A DNA stretch of 64,000 nt. It comes from Segatella albensis DSM 11370 = JCM 12258. Its GTDB lineage: Bacteria > Bacteroidota > Bacteroidia > Bacteroidales > Bacteroidaceae. The stretch is taken from NCBI RefSeq assembly GCF_000426565.1, contig NZ_KE384540.1, positions 134,530 through 198,529 of the forward strand, given 5' to 3'. Under the pieces are notes generated by a model, which was not told the origin of the DNA, did not search any database, and saw only the letters and a list, made by a program, of their open reading frames with translations. Below, one piece after another: positions 28,205-35,395 of this stretch. Position numbers and translations under genes: made by a program. How positions within the stretch are numbered: the stretch's first letter is position 1; the number at the start of each line of letters is the position of its first letter.

Positions 28205-28231
28205 ATGTTTGACTATTTTTAAATCCGAGTG

Positions 28232-28239
28232 CAAAGGTA
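28232..28239 (-). promoter_or_regulatory. -7 promoter element of hxlR
   Basis: TACCTTTG on the minus strand, 28 bp before the chosen hxlR start. Confidence 0.65.
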
Positions 28240-28243
28240 CAAA

Positions 28244-28256
28244 ACTTTCCGAAAGT
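28244..28256. promoter_or_regulatory. Palindromic operator-like site
   Basis: ACTTTCCGAAAGT, a perfect 6+1+6 inverted repeat right behind the hxlR -7 element. A half copy CCGAAAGT occurs at 28401-28408, just upstream of the -7 motif of the divergent operon. AAGTAAG half sites also recur around 28253 and 28362. Likely HxlR binding site (inferred). Confidence 0.5.
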
Positions 28257-28411
28257 AAGCAAATTTCTGAAGTAGTAAATTGCACATAGACAATAATTTT
28301 AATCTTTAACATTTTTTATGATTAAAGAAAATGCCTGTATTTCAGCAATTCTAACAAAAAAGTAAGTAAGCCACTTTTTGGTGCCTTCTTGTAACGGTTG
28401 CCGAAAGTTAG

Positions 28412-28419
28412 TACCTTTG
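28412..28419 (+). promoter_or_regulatory. -7 promoter element of cupin-sirtuin operon
   Basis: TACCTTTG, about 43 bp before the cupin start. Confidence 0.65.
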
Positions 28420-28462
28420 CACCGTCGAAACAAAAGTATTAACAATAAAAACAAGAAGAATT

Positions 28463-28918
28463 ATGAAACAGATTGAGACAACAAAGAGTGGTAAGAATTA
28501 CAAAGTGATTAACGTTGGTAAGTTCAGCGACCTGATGGACTACGAGCTTCCTCTTGGCCCGGACTTCACACTTCACGGTAAGGTGTTCGCTGGTCAGGCT
28601 GTAGGCGCAACAGGTAGCGACCTGTCATTCCAGACGCTCGTTCCTGGTCAGGACAGCGGTTTCCTGCACACCCACAAGACTCACGAGGAACTTTACATTA
28701 TTCTGAAAGGTGAGGGCATGTATCAGGTAGATGGCGAGCAGATTCCCGTCAGCGAGGGCAGTATCGTACGCGTAGATCCTGCTGGCAAGCGTGCGCTGAA
28801 GAACACAGGCAGCGAGAACCTGACAATGATGTGCATCCAGTACAAAGCTAATGCTTTTACAGAGGCTGACAGTCCAATGGAGGATGGTGTGATACTACAG
28901 GAAGAACTGAAGTGGTAA
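28463..28918 (+). CDS. Cupin-domain protein
   Basis: 151 residues with one cupin beta-barrel. Motif 1 includes HTHKTHEELYIILKGEG (His, His, Glu metal ligands), and motif 2 lies around PVSEGSIVRVDPAGKRALKN. There is no signal peptide, so it is probably cytosolic. First gene of the operon under the HxlR promoter. The enzyme activity or ligand cannot be told from the sequence; cupins of this size may be dioxygenases, isomerases or small-molecule sensors. The stop overlaps the next gene's GTG start. Confidence 0.85.
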   Translation: MKQIETTKSGKNYKVINVGKFSDLMDYELPLGPDFTLHGKVFAGQAVGATGSDLSFQTLVPGQDSGFLHTHKTHEELYIILKGEGMYQVDGEQIPVSEGSIVRVDPAGKRALKNTGSENLTMMCIQYKANAFTEADSPMEDGVILQEELKW

Positions 28919-29382
28919 ATCCTAAAGATATGCTCAACAAAGCACTACATTTTCTGAGCGAACACTGCGAGATTGCCTTGGCCACGTGTCAGGGCAATCT
29001 TCCTAAAATGCGCATCTTCCAGATTATGCGACGGGAGGGCAATATGCTCTACTTCGCCACTTCTCCCGAAAAGGCTGTATGGCGCGAACTTCAGCAGAAC
29101 CCCAATGTGGAGCTGCTGGCATACGCGGACAATGTTTCCGTCCGTTGCAGTGGTATGGTAAACTTCGACGTGGAGGATGACGTGAGACAATGGATCTATG
29201 AAAATAATCCCGTGTTGCCCCGTCTCTACACCAGTTGGGAAAGTCTGGCTTACTTCTGTCTGCCGATTGCCGAGATGGACTACTTCGACCTGACACCTAC
29301 ACCGCCTCTATTCAAGCATTTCGACCTGATGACGGGTGAAGTCAGTAACGGCTTTGTCGGTGAGCGATTCAAAAACAAATAA
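28912..29382 (+). CDS. Pyridoxamine 5'-phosphate oxidase-like flavin-binding protein
   Basis: 156 residues from a GTG that overlaps the cupin stop; an ATG at 28930 is an equally possible start. The split-barrel pattern of PNPOx-like proteins is clear: ALATCQGNLPKMRIFQ, LYFATSPEKAVWRELQQNP, VELLAY, then a late TPPLFKHFDL strand. Such proteins bind FMN or F420, or act as reductases in stress defence. The substrate is unknown. Second gene in the HxlR-controlled operon. Confidence 0.82.
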   Translation: MVNPKDMLNKALHFLSEHCEIALATCQGNLPKMRIFQIMRREGNMLYFATSPEKAVWRELQQNPNVELLAYADNVSVRCSGMVNFDVEDDVRQWIYENNPVLPRLYTSWESLAYFCLPIAEMDYFDLTPTPPLFKHFDLMTGEVSNGFVGERFKNK

Positions 29383-29412
29383 CTTAGTATAAATTCAAAA
29401 AAGGTAAGAACA

Positions 29413-29703
29413 ATGAACGAGGCTCATATCAGTCCGCTGCAGATTGGCAACGCTGCTGCTGTTGACGCTGAGTTGGCAGAGGCCAAGAAGGCTCTCGCTT
29501 CTGGTGCTAAGTACTTCATCGGCGGTCATGGCGGTCTAGCTGAGAAGGCTCAGGTAGAGTTCAAGATTGCCTATCTGGAGAAGGTGAAGGAGCTGATGGC
29601 AGCCAACAAGGATGCCGCTGCATTCACCGAGGCTCTGAAGGCCGCATATCCCGAACTGCCCGGCGATGCCGATGCACTGGCTCAGGCACTCTATAAGAAG
29701 TAA
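29413..29703 (+). pseudogene. C-terminal remnant of an MBL-fold hydrolase
   Basis: A 96-residue frame with a good start context. The sequence after residue 20 (SGAKYFIGGHGGLAEKAQ, then a helical tail ending in ALYKK) reads like the last quarter of a metallo-beta-lactamase-fold hydrolase, where a GHG motif carries a late metal ligand. The main HxHxDH motif is absent. My reading is an internal deletion joining the first codons to the 3' end. A self-standing small helical protein cannot be excluded, since the frame stays open and in operon position. Confidence 0.5.
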
Positions 29704-29709
29704 GGACAA

Positions 29710-30456
29710 ATGGACAGGCTGGAAAATCTGAAAAACATCATCATGTATCTGATGGCTGACGAGCATGTCAGCCATCGGATTCCTTCTACACTCGAAGAGC
29801 GGCAAAGGATGATGCGGGCACTGATGAACGTATGGGAACCTCGCCCGATAGCAGAAGACATTCTGATGAAGCAGGATGTAGAGTTGCAGATGCAGCGAGA
29901 GGACAAAGGGGTTGTGAAAGTTCATGACGAAGGACTGACCATCTGGCAAGGCGACATCACCCGTCTGAAGGTGGAAGCCATCGTCAATGCTGCCAATGCT
30001 CAGGCACTGGGCTGCTGGGCACCGCTCCACAACTGCATAGACAACTGCATCCACTCCGCCGCCGGCATCCAACTGCGCAAGGAGTGTGCCGACAAGATGC
30101 AGGGACGGCTGCTGGCTACTGGCGATGCCTTCATCACACAAGGCTACAACCTGCCTGCCCGTTATGTCATCCACACCGTTGGCCCGATTATTCCCGACGG
30201 CATTCCCACGAAGGAGCAGGAAGAGCAGTTGGCTCAGTGCTACCGTTCCTGCCTTGATCTGGCAGAACAGAACGGTTTGGAGAGCATCGCCTTCTGCTGC
30301 ATCTCCACGGGCGTGTTCCATTTCCCCAACGAACTGGCTGCAAGGATTGCCATCGAGACCGTCAAATCATATCCACGACATGCACTTAAAACGATTGTAT
30401 TCAATGTTTTCCTCGACAAAGACCGTAACATCTACCAGCAGCTTCTCAGAGCGTAA
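29710..30456 (+). CDS. Zinc-type macrodomain ADP-ribosyl hydrolase (SirTM-linked)
   Basis: 248 residues. Residues 1-75 form the helical N-terminal extension typical of this class, and 75-248 the macrodomain. The ADP-ribose site shows WQGDITRLKVEAIVNAANA and STGVFHFPN. The zinc-class signature LGCWAPLHNCIDNCIH supplies the Cys and His ligands. Family knowledge: these enzymes remove ADP-ribose added by a class M sirtuin encoded next door, with a lipoylated GcvH-like carrier as target in Staphylococcus and Streptococcus. Here the sirtuin gene overlaps the 3' end by 53 bp, but no GcvH-like gene is present. Confidence 0.9.
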   Translation: MDRLENLKNIIMYLMADEHVSHRIPSTLEERQRMMRALMNVWEPRPIAEDILMKQDVELQMQREDKGVVKVHDEGLTIWQGDITRLKVEAIVNAANAQALGCWAPLHNCIDNCIHSAAGIQLRKECADKMQGRLLATGDAFITQGYNLPARYVIHTVGPIIPDGIPTKEQEEQLAQCYRSCLDLAEQNGLESIAFCCISTGVFHFPNELAARIAIETVKSYPRHALKTIVFNVFLDKDRNIYQQLLRA

Positions 30457-31258
30457 AGAATGGCTCGGAGAGCAGATTGCTGAAGCCGACTACGTGCTGA
30501 TTGGCGCAGGAGCCGGACTAACTACTGCCGCTGGCATCGACTATGCTGGTGAGGACTTCCGCAGGGAGTTCCGAGAGTGGACAGACCGCTACGGCATCAC
30601 CGACCTCTACAGTGCAGGGTTCTATCCCTTCGAGACCGATGAGGAACGCTGGGCCATGTGGGCGAAGCACATCTGGTTCAGCCGCTATCGCACGGGAGCA
30701 TTGCCGCTATACAAGAAGTTGCTGAAGATGGTGGACGGGAAAGACTATTTCGTCATCACCACCAATGTTGACGGTCAGTTCGAAATGGCGGGATTTGACA
30801 CCGATCGCATCTTTGCCACTCAGGGTGACTACTGCTATTTCCAGCCTGCATCGGGTGCGCCCAAGGAACTGTATCACAATCGGAAATGGGTGGAACGTGC
30901 TTTGCCAGCCATCCACAACTGCCGCATACCCACGGAACTGATTCCACACACACCCGACGGCCAGCCCGTCAGCATGAATCTCCGTTGTGACGATACTTTT
31001 GTGGAGGATGAACACTGGAACCGTCAAGCCCAACGATACAGCGACTTCGTGCGCACGGCATCCGACAAGCGGCTCCTGCTTCTGGAGTTCGGTGTGGGCT
31101 TCAACACGCCCGTCATCATCCGCTTCCCATTCGAGCAGATGGCGACTCATTTTCCAGATGCTACTCTCGTCCGCTTTAACCGAGACCACCCACAGCCGTC
31201 TTTACAAGGAGTCAAGAGTTTAATAGCATTCACAGAAGATATTAACAGAACAATTTGA
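30404..31258 (+). CDS. Class M sirtuin (SirTM) ADP-ribosyltransferase
   Basis: 284 residues from the ATG at 30404. The open frame continues back to 30086, but that part is only the shadow of the macrodomain gene. The NAD-binding motif is GAGAGLTTAAGIDY, followed by TTNVDGQFEMAGFD and TQGDYCYFQ. In the last motif Gln stands where deacylase sirtuins have the catalytic His, as known for SirTMs, which transfer ADP-ribose to a protein instead. There is no zinc ribbon of four Cys. Coupled to the macrodomain gene, it ends the operon. The protein target is unknown here. Confidence 0.88.
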   Translation: MFSSTKTVTSTSSFSERKEWLGEQIAEADYVLIGAGAGLTTAAGIDYAGEDFRREFREWTDRYGITDLYSAGFYPFETDEERWAMWAKHIWFSRYRTGALPLYKKLLKMVDGKDYFVITTNVDGQFEMAGFDTDRIFATQGDYCYFQPASGAPKELYHNRKWVERALPAIHNCRIPTELIPHTPDGQPVSMNLRCDDTFVEDEHWNRQAQRYSDFVRTASDKRLLLLEFGVGFNTPVIIRFPFEQMATHFPDATLVRFNRDHPQPSLQGVKSLIAFTEDINRTI

Positions 31259-31313
31259 GCAGGTATATTATCCTACTTTCTTTTATGCTTCATATTATGC
31301 ACTAATACACAAA

Positions 31314-31397
31314 TCATATTTGTACATATTGAGTCATACTAATGGATTTCCTTGGAAAGATGAAGGAACAACAGTTACCTTTGCAACCTAATTTCAT
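31314..31397 (-). other. Tiny Cys-rich reading frame (uncertain)
   Basis: A 27-codon frame starting MKLGCKGNCC. In frame upstream there is YYNVCRSCFREW without a start codon. A minus-strand TACCTTTG lies at 31468-31475. In the repeat copy at 36.4 kb the frame runs only as far as MKL-x-CK and then diverges, so a real peptide is doubtful. Confidence 0.2.
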
Positions 31398-31593
31398 CCA
31401 CTCACGGAAGCAGGAACGGCAGACGTTATAATATTTTTCTTTTTGTCGAAGACTGATTTATCAGTCAAAGGTAAATGATTGAAGCGGGTATCAATGATGG
31501 TGATTGCTACTTCTCAGTAAAAAGAGAAATTTAGATCCAGGAAGCTAATGCCGGATAAGTTTAGGTTTACGTTTACCCATGTATATATACATG
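31388..31593 (+). repeat. 206-bp direct repeat, copy 1
   Basis: Identical by eye to 36439-36644 (offset 5051). It contains a hairpin GACTGA-TTTA-TCAGTC, the stem-like TTCTCAGTAAAAAGAGAA, and the perfect palindrome CATGTATATATACATG at its right edge. No protein gene is seen in it. It occupies most of the 31259-31697 gap. Confidence 0.9.
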
Positions 31594-31685
31594 AACCTCT
31601 AAACTGAAAATGGTAAACTCAATCACTATGGTTAGGGTTTACTACAAATTATATATAAGAACATCTAAACTTAAACCTAAACTTA
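31556..31685. repeat. TTTAGGTTTA inverted-repeat cluster, copy 1
   Basis: TAAGTTTAGGTTTA at 31556-31569 is the exact inverse of 31672-31685. Degenerate copies (GGTAAAC, TTAGGGTTTAC, CTAAACTTAAACC) fill the interval, which is AT-rich. A second, diverged version is at 36607-36737. Confidence 0.65.
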
Positions 31686-31697
31686 CACCGCAAGAGT

Positions 31698-32573
31698 CTA
31701 TTCGTTTTTCTGCGTCAGCCTGATTTCCTCGTGGTAGAAATAGTTGACCACGACGGGATGGCCATACTCTGAGCGACCATAGGGCAGGTCGTTGATGACG
31801 TAGGGCATCTGGTGCTCCTTCGTGTAGGCTTCCACCTGCAGGGCGAGCGTCTGCCAGTAGTCACGGCGCTTGCGCTTGTAGATGTCGTCGTAGAGCGGTA
31901 GCAGGTCGGGATGCTCTTCGCGGATGTACTGCATGATGGTGGGCTTGAACTGTCCGCGAAGGTTCAGGTTCTCCAGCCATACAAGGTCAGAATAATCCTT
32001 AACACGCTCGATGATGGCAAAGACATCGGTAATGCCTGGGAAGATGGGTGACACGAAGCAGACGGTGCGGATGCCCGACTCATAGACCTGCTTCATTGCA
32101 GCCAGTCGTCGCTCGATGCTGGGCGCATCGTCCATCGCTTCCTTGAACTGCTCGTCGAGGGTGTTTACAGACCACGATACCGTGACGCGCTTGAACGTTT
32201 TCAGCAGGTCGAGGTCACGCAACACGAGGTCGCTCTTCGTGGTGACGATAATCTCGCAGTCGGCACCCTGTAGCTGTTCCAGCAGTGCACGGGTACGCTT
32301 GTATTCAGCCTCCTGCTCGTTGTAGCCGTCTGTCACCGAACCGATGACGATGCGCTCGCCGTCGTACTTGTGCGGATTGGTTATGGCAGGCCAGTACTTC
32401 ACGTCGAGGAAAGTCCCCCACGGCTCGGTATGACCTGTGAAGCGCTTCATAAAAGAGGCGTAACAGTACTTGCAGGCATGGGTACAGCCCACGTACGGAT
32501 TGACGGAATAACCGCCCACAGGCAGCGATGACTTTGTCATCACCGACTGCACTTGTTTGTCATTTATAATCAT
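31698..32573 (-). CDS. Radical SAM mobile pair protein B (SPL-like)
   Basis: 291 residues. The radical SAM cluster motif is CTHACKYCYA (CxxxCxxC), in the VNPYVGC context typical of the spore-photoproduct-lyase-like and Rv2578c-like group. A SAM-site segment follows (GSVTDGYNEQEAEYKRTRALLE). I recognise it as the second member of the two-gene radical SAM mobile pair. The start overlaps the 3' end of the partner gene by 14 bp. The reaction is not known; a role in DNA repair or peptide modification would be speculation. Confidence 0.85.
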   Translation of the reverse strand: MIINDKQVQSVMTKSSLPVGGYSVNPYVGCTHACKYCYASFMKRFTGHTEPWGTFLDVKYWPAITNPHKYDGERIVIGSVTDGYNEQEAEYKRTRALLEQLQGADCEIIVTTKSDLVLRDLDLLKTFKRVTVSWSVNTLDEQFKEAMDDAPSIERRLAAMKQVYESGIRTVCFVSPIFPGITDVFAIIERVKDYSDLVWLENLNLRGQFKPTIMQYIREEHPDLLPLYDDIYKRKRRDYWQTLALQVEAYTKEHQMPYVINDLPYGRSEYGHPVVVNYFYHEEIRLTQKNE

Positions 32574-33249
32574 ACCCCTGTTGTTTTAATACTTCCTTAA
32601 ATTCCTGTGGCAACTCCTGTACCATATTTGCCTCCCCCATAATGGGAACGAGGTCTTCCTTCATGAAAACGGGAATGTTCAGCCGGTGTGCCTGTTCTGT
32701 CAAATTCTCCACCCAACTGACTTCCGACACGGCCTTGCCCTTGCGCTTACCCGTTTCCGTTCCTATCACAATCCAGCTAATGCCGTGCAAGTCAACCTCT
32801 CCAATATCGTTGAACATCGGCTCGAAGGTGACATGCAGGTGAGTTGAACCTACATTCTCCCGCAACTGGTCGATACGCTGCTTTTCCTTCGAAGAGGTCA
32901 CCGTGACTCCAAACCATCCGTTGTCGGGTGTAACTGACATGTGCAGCAGGTCGGGCCGTTTACTGAGAAACAGATATTGGTGCTGCACGTTCTGGCGCAT
33001 CTTGTCGAACACCAGTTCACGCCATTCGTCTTTCCACCCCGCGAGGTCACTCATGCCTGTCAGCAGCCAGTTGTGGGGCTTCGGATTGCCCATCAGCCGC
33101 AGCTTGCCAGGATAGAATTCCGGCACAGAGAAATCGTCTGTAATGTGGTAGCGACGACAATTGTTGCGGGCATAGCAATAACTACAGCCGATATTACAGC
33201 CAATCACAAGATTCATGTTCTGAATCAGGTCTTTGATACAAACACTCAT
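32560..33249 (-). CDS. Radical SAM mobile pair protein A
   Basis: 229 residues from the ATG at 33249 (MSVCIKDLIQNMN); a start at 33273 would overlap the MBL gene by 14 bp. The cluster motif is CNIGCSYCYARNNC, near the N-terminus. Later motifs resemble the phage Gp37/Gp68-type fold (LFLSKRPDLL, WFGVTVTSS, FEPMF, WIVIGTETG). It is always paired with a second, SPL-like radical SAM protein on mobile elements (family knowledge); here that gene follows with a 14-bp overlap. An MBL hydrolase precedes it in the same operon. Function unknown. Confidence 0.82.
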   Translation of the reverse strand: MSVCIKDLIQNMNLVIGCNIGCSYCYARNNCRRYHITDDFSVPEFYPGKLRLMGNPKPHNWLLTGMSDLAGWKDEWRELVFDKMRQNVQHQYLFLSKRPDLLHMSVTPDNGWFGVTVTSSKEKQRIDQLRENVGSTHLHVTFEPMFNDIGEVDLHGISWIVIGTETGKRKGKAVSEVSWVENLTEQAHRLNIPVFMKEDLVPIMGEANMVQELPQEFKEVLKQQGYDYK

Positions 33250-33259
33250 CGTCTCTCGT

Positions 33260-34027
33260 TTACTTGCTGACATTTACGCTCTCACCGTCCTCGGGAATGT
33301 GGACGCGCCCAGCCACTCCATGCTCCCTGGCAGCCTGAAGGAGTGCGGCACGGGTGACGTGATTGTGGTTCACGCCCTCCAGGTGGGTGGCCACGAAGGT
33401 GGCCTTCGGTGCGTAGTCCATCGTCTTCAGCACATCGGGAATGTGCATGATGACATGCCCTCCCACATGAAACTTGTTGCCGCCAGCATTGACTATCACC
33501 ACATCGGGCTGCCAGCGGTCAAGGTTGCGACGCACACCACTATACCAGATGGTGTCGCCAGCCAGATAGGTCGTAGGCTCCGCAGGGTGCTGGAACACAT
33601 AGCCGCAGGTGTGGCCGGCCTTCGGCAGCATCCACCAGTGGCCGTGATGGCTCTCAGCCTTCGACAGACGAACATCGCCCAGCTGCATCTCGCCCTCAAT
33701 CACTTTCACCTGCTTGAACCCATGCGACACGACCACCTCACGGTCCAGCTCGTCCTGCACGACGATGAGCATTTCCTTCGGCAGCTGCTCATAAGCGGCA
33801 TCGTCTATGTGGTCAGTGTGCAGATGGGTCAGCAACACGCAGTCCACATCCCTTAATAGTTCGTCCACCGTCATCGGCAGGTCGTGAATCGGGTTGCGCA
33901 ATTCCTGATGGTGCGAGAACGGGAACGGAGGCATACAGCCCTTTTCGCCCAGCATGGGGTCTATCAGCATCACCTTACCGGCATACTCAATCTTAATCGT
34001 AGCGTTTCTAATCTGTTGAATCTTCAT
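33260..34027 (-). CDS. MBL-fold metallohydrolase (UlaG-like)
   Basis: About 255 residues from the ATG at 34027 (MKIQQIRNATIKIEY). The longer candidate at 34060 falls inside the TACCTTTG promoter. Metal motif LLTHLHTDHIDD (HxHxDH), then SHHGHWWMLPKAGHT, YLAGDTIWY and a late ATHLEGVNH supply the other ligands. No signal peptide, so cytosolic. First gene of the operon with the radical SAM pair. The substrate is unknown; UlaG-like proteins are diverse. Confidence 0.87.
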   Translation of the reverse strand: MKIQQIRNATIKIEYAGKVMLIDPMLGEKGCMPPFPFSHHQELRNPIHDLPMTVDELLRDVDCVLLTHLHTDHIDDAAYEQLPKEMLIVVQDELDREVVVSHGFKQVKVIEGEMQLGDVRLSKAESHHGHWWMLPKAGHTCGYVFQHPAEPTTYLAGDTIWYSGVRRNLDRWQPDVVIVNAGGNKFHVGGHVIMHIPDVLKTMDYAPKATFVATHLEGVNHNHVTRAALLQAAREHGVAGRVHIPEDGESVNVSK

Positions 34028-34058
34028 GTTCTTTTCTGTTTTTTTGATTTCTGGGTGC

Positions 34059-34066
34059 AAAGGTAC
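34059..34066 (-). promoter_or_regulatory. -7 promoter element of MBL-radical SAM operon
   Basis: TACCTTTG on the minus strand, 32 bp before the chosen MBL start. Confidence 0.65.
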
Positions 34067-34094
34067 GGCGAAATGTTAAAGATGTCTATACCAG

Positions 34095-34108
34095 AACAAC
34101 ATGTTGTT
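34095..34108. promoter_or_regulatory. Palindromic operator-like site
   Basis: AACAACATGTTGTT, a perfect 14-bp palindrome midway in the divergent gap between the MBL and AraC genes. It may be a regulator binding site for either side. Confidence 0.4.
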
Positions 34109-34169
34109 ATGCCATTTTGATAAATCACGCTTTTTTCGTACCTTCGCAGCCGAAATCATATAAAGAGGT

Positions 34170-35063
34170 ATGGCAAAAACAACATACAGGCTCGTAGAGG
34201 TGCCTTTCAGCAAGACGGAATGTGGTGTAGATTTCTTTATCAACACCGCCCATGGCAGTGAGCGGAGGGGCGTGCTGACGGAATACCCCGTGTTCAAGAC
34301 CGATTTTTTCGAGATGTTCTTCTTCCGTAAGGCCAATGGCTATCTGTTGCTGGGCTACCAGAAGATAGAACTGCGCGATGGCATGGTGCTCATCCTGAAG
34401 CCCCACCAGCAGCAGGAATGGCACATTGACGAAGATGCCCTCGACTACGATTTCCTTATCTTCCGCAACGACTTCATGCGTACGTTTATTGCCGACAAGT
34501 TCTTTGTCTATCGCCTGCAGTACTGCCAGCAGACCGACACGCCACCATACTTCATGGCAACAGCCGACGAACTGACGGAATACGAACGGCTGCTGAAGAA
34601 AATCCGCAGCGAACTGCGCCAGCCTGTAGCCGACAGCTACCATATCATCGTCAGCGTGCTCTACTATCTGCTGGCCGTCTTGAACCGACGCTATACCGAG
34701 ACATATAGTCTGCCCTTTGAACTGCCGAAGAACCACTACGCTTTCCTGTTTGTGGAACTGATGGAGCAGCACATCCGCGACCTGCAGCGTGTGCAGGAAT
34801 ATGCCGACCTGATGCACGTCAGCCGGGTGACGCTTAACCAGAGCGTCATGGCGCAATATGGTGTTCCAGCCACCGTCCTGCTGAAGCAACGCCTGCTGGC
34901 CGAAATCAAGAACGGACTGTTGTTCAGCCACAAGACGGTCAGCGAGATTGCCTACGACTTCCACTTCTCAGAGCCTTCACATCTGATGCGGTTCTTCAAG
35001 AAAGCCACAGGCAAGACGTGTACACAATTCCAGCAAGAATACGAGAATGGAACGTTTGAATAA
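34170..35063 (+). CDS. AraC-family transcriptional regulator
   Basis: 297 residues. The N-terminal part (to about 170) is a cupin-like sensing half (LLLGYQKIELRDGMVLILKPHQQQEW). The C-terminal two-HTH AraC domain (about 195-290) shows YADLMHVSRVTLNQSV and SEIAYDFHFSEPSHLMRFFKKATG. A weak promoter-like TACCTTCG lies 24 bp upstream. Divergent from the MBL/radical SAM operon. It is followed after 23 bp by the SMR/SDR chimera and then the aldo/keto reductase, its likely targets. The inducer is unknown. Confidence 0.88.
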   Translation: MAKTTYRLVEVPFSKTECGVDFFINTAHGSERRGVLTEYPVFKTDFFEMFFFRKANGYLLLGYQKIELRDGMVLILKPHQQQEWHIDEDALDYDFLIFRNDFMRTFIADKFFVYRLQYCQQTDTPPYFMATADELTEYERLLKKIRSELRQPVADSYHIIVSVLYYLLAVLNRRYTETYSLPFELPKNHYAFLFVELMEQHIRDLQRVQEYADLMHVSRVTLNQSVMAQYGVPATVLLKQRLLAEIKNGLLFSHKTVSEIAYDFHFSEPSHLMRFFKKATGKTCTQFQQEYENGTFE

Positions 35064-35086
35064 CTCTTTTAGGTAAATTTCAATTT

Positions 35087-35380
35087 ATGAAAGAATGGCT
35101 GTTTCTGATTGGTGCCATCTTCCTGGAGACGTTTGCCACCTCGATGCTCAAATACTCCGAGCAGTTTACTAAGCTGCTGCCCACCACCGCAATGGTTGTA
35201 GGCTATATGTTCTCGTTCTATTGCCTGAGCCATGCCCAGCGCACAGGCACCAGCGACGAGATTGCCGAGGCAGCAGCCTTCCTGCTGGGAGAGCATGCCA
35301 AGTTTATTACAGGTACCGACCTGCTCATCGACGGTGGTGTCATCGCTGCTATCCGCACGGGTGAATATCAATTAGGATAA
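35087..35380 (+). pseudogene. Chimeric frame: SMR transporter N-terminus fused to SDR C-terminus
   Basis: 97 residues. Residues 1-52 match the start of a small multidrug resistance pump (MKEWLFLIGAIFLETFATS, with the essential Glu in TM1, then a second membrane segment). From about residue 53 (GTSDEIAEAAAFLLGE ... FITGTDLLIDGGVIAAI) it is the last part of a short-chain dehydrogenase/reductase. Neither half is complete: two of four SMR membrane segments and all SDR cofactor and catalytic motifs are missing. The likely cause is an in-frame deletion joining two neighbouring genes. It has a proper start and sits 16 bp before the aldo/keto reductase. Confidence 0.8.
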
Positions 35381-35395
35381 AAAACAAAGACAACA

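Noticed and set aside
29536..30321. 261-codon minus-strand frame
   Set aside because: Antisense shadow of the macrodomain gene, which has clear zinc and ADP-ribose motifs on the plus strand.
30086..30403. N-terminal extension of the sirtuin reading frame
   Set aside because: It overlaps the macrodomain gene in another frame, shows no protein-like pattern, and the SirTM homology starts after the ATG at 30404.
31388..31593. Insertion sequence
   Set aside because: No transposase frame and no target duplications were seen; the repeat is too short and not bounded by terminal inverted repeats itself.
33233..33856. 207-codon plus-strand frame
   Set aside because: It is the antisense of the MBL gene, whose metal-binding motifs prove the minus strand is coding. 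The open frame follows from GC-rich codon usage.
34125..34964. 279-codon minus-strand frame
   Set aside because: Antisense shadow of the AraC regulator; low complexity, no recognisable domain.
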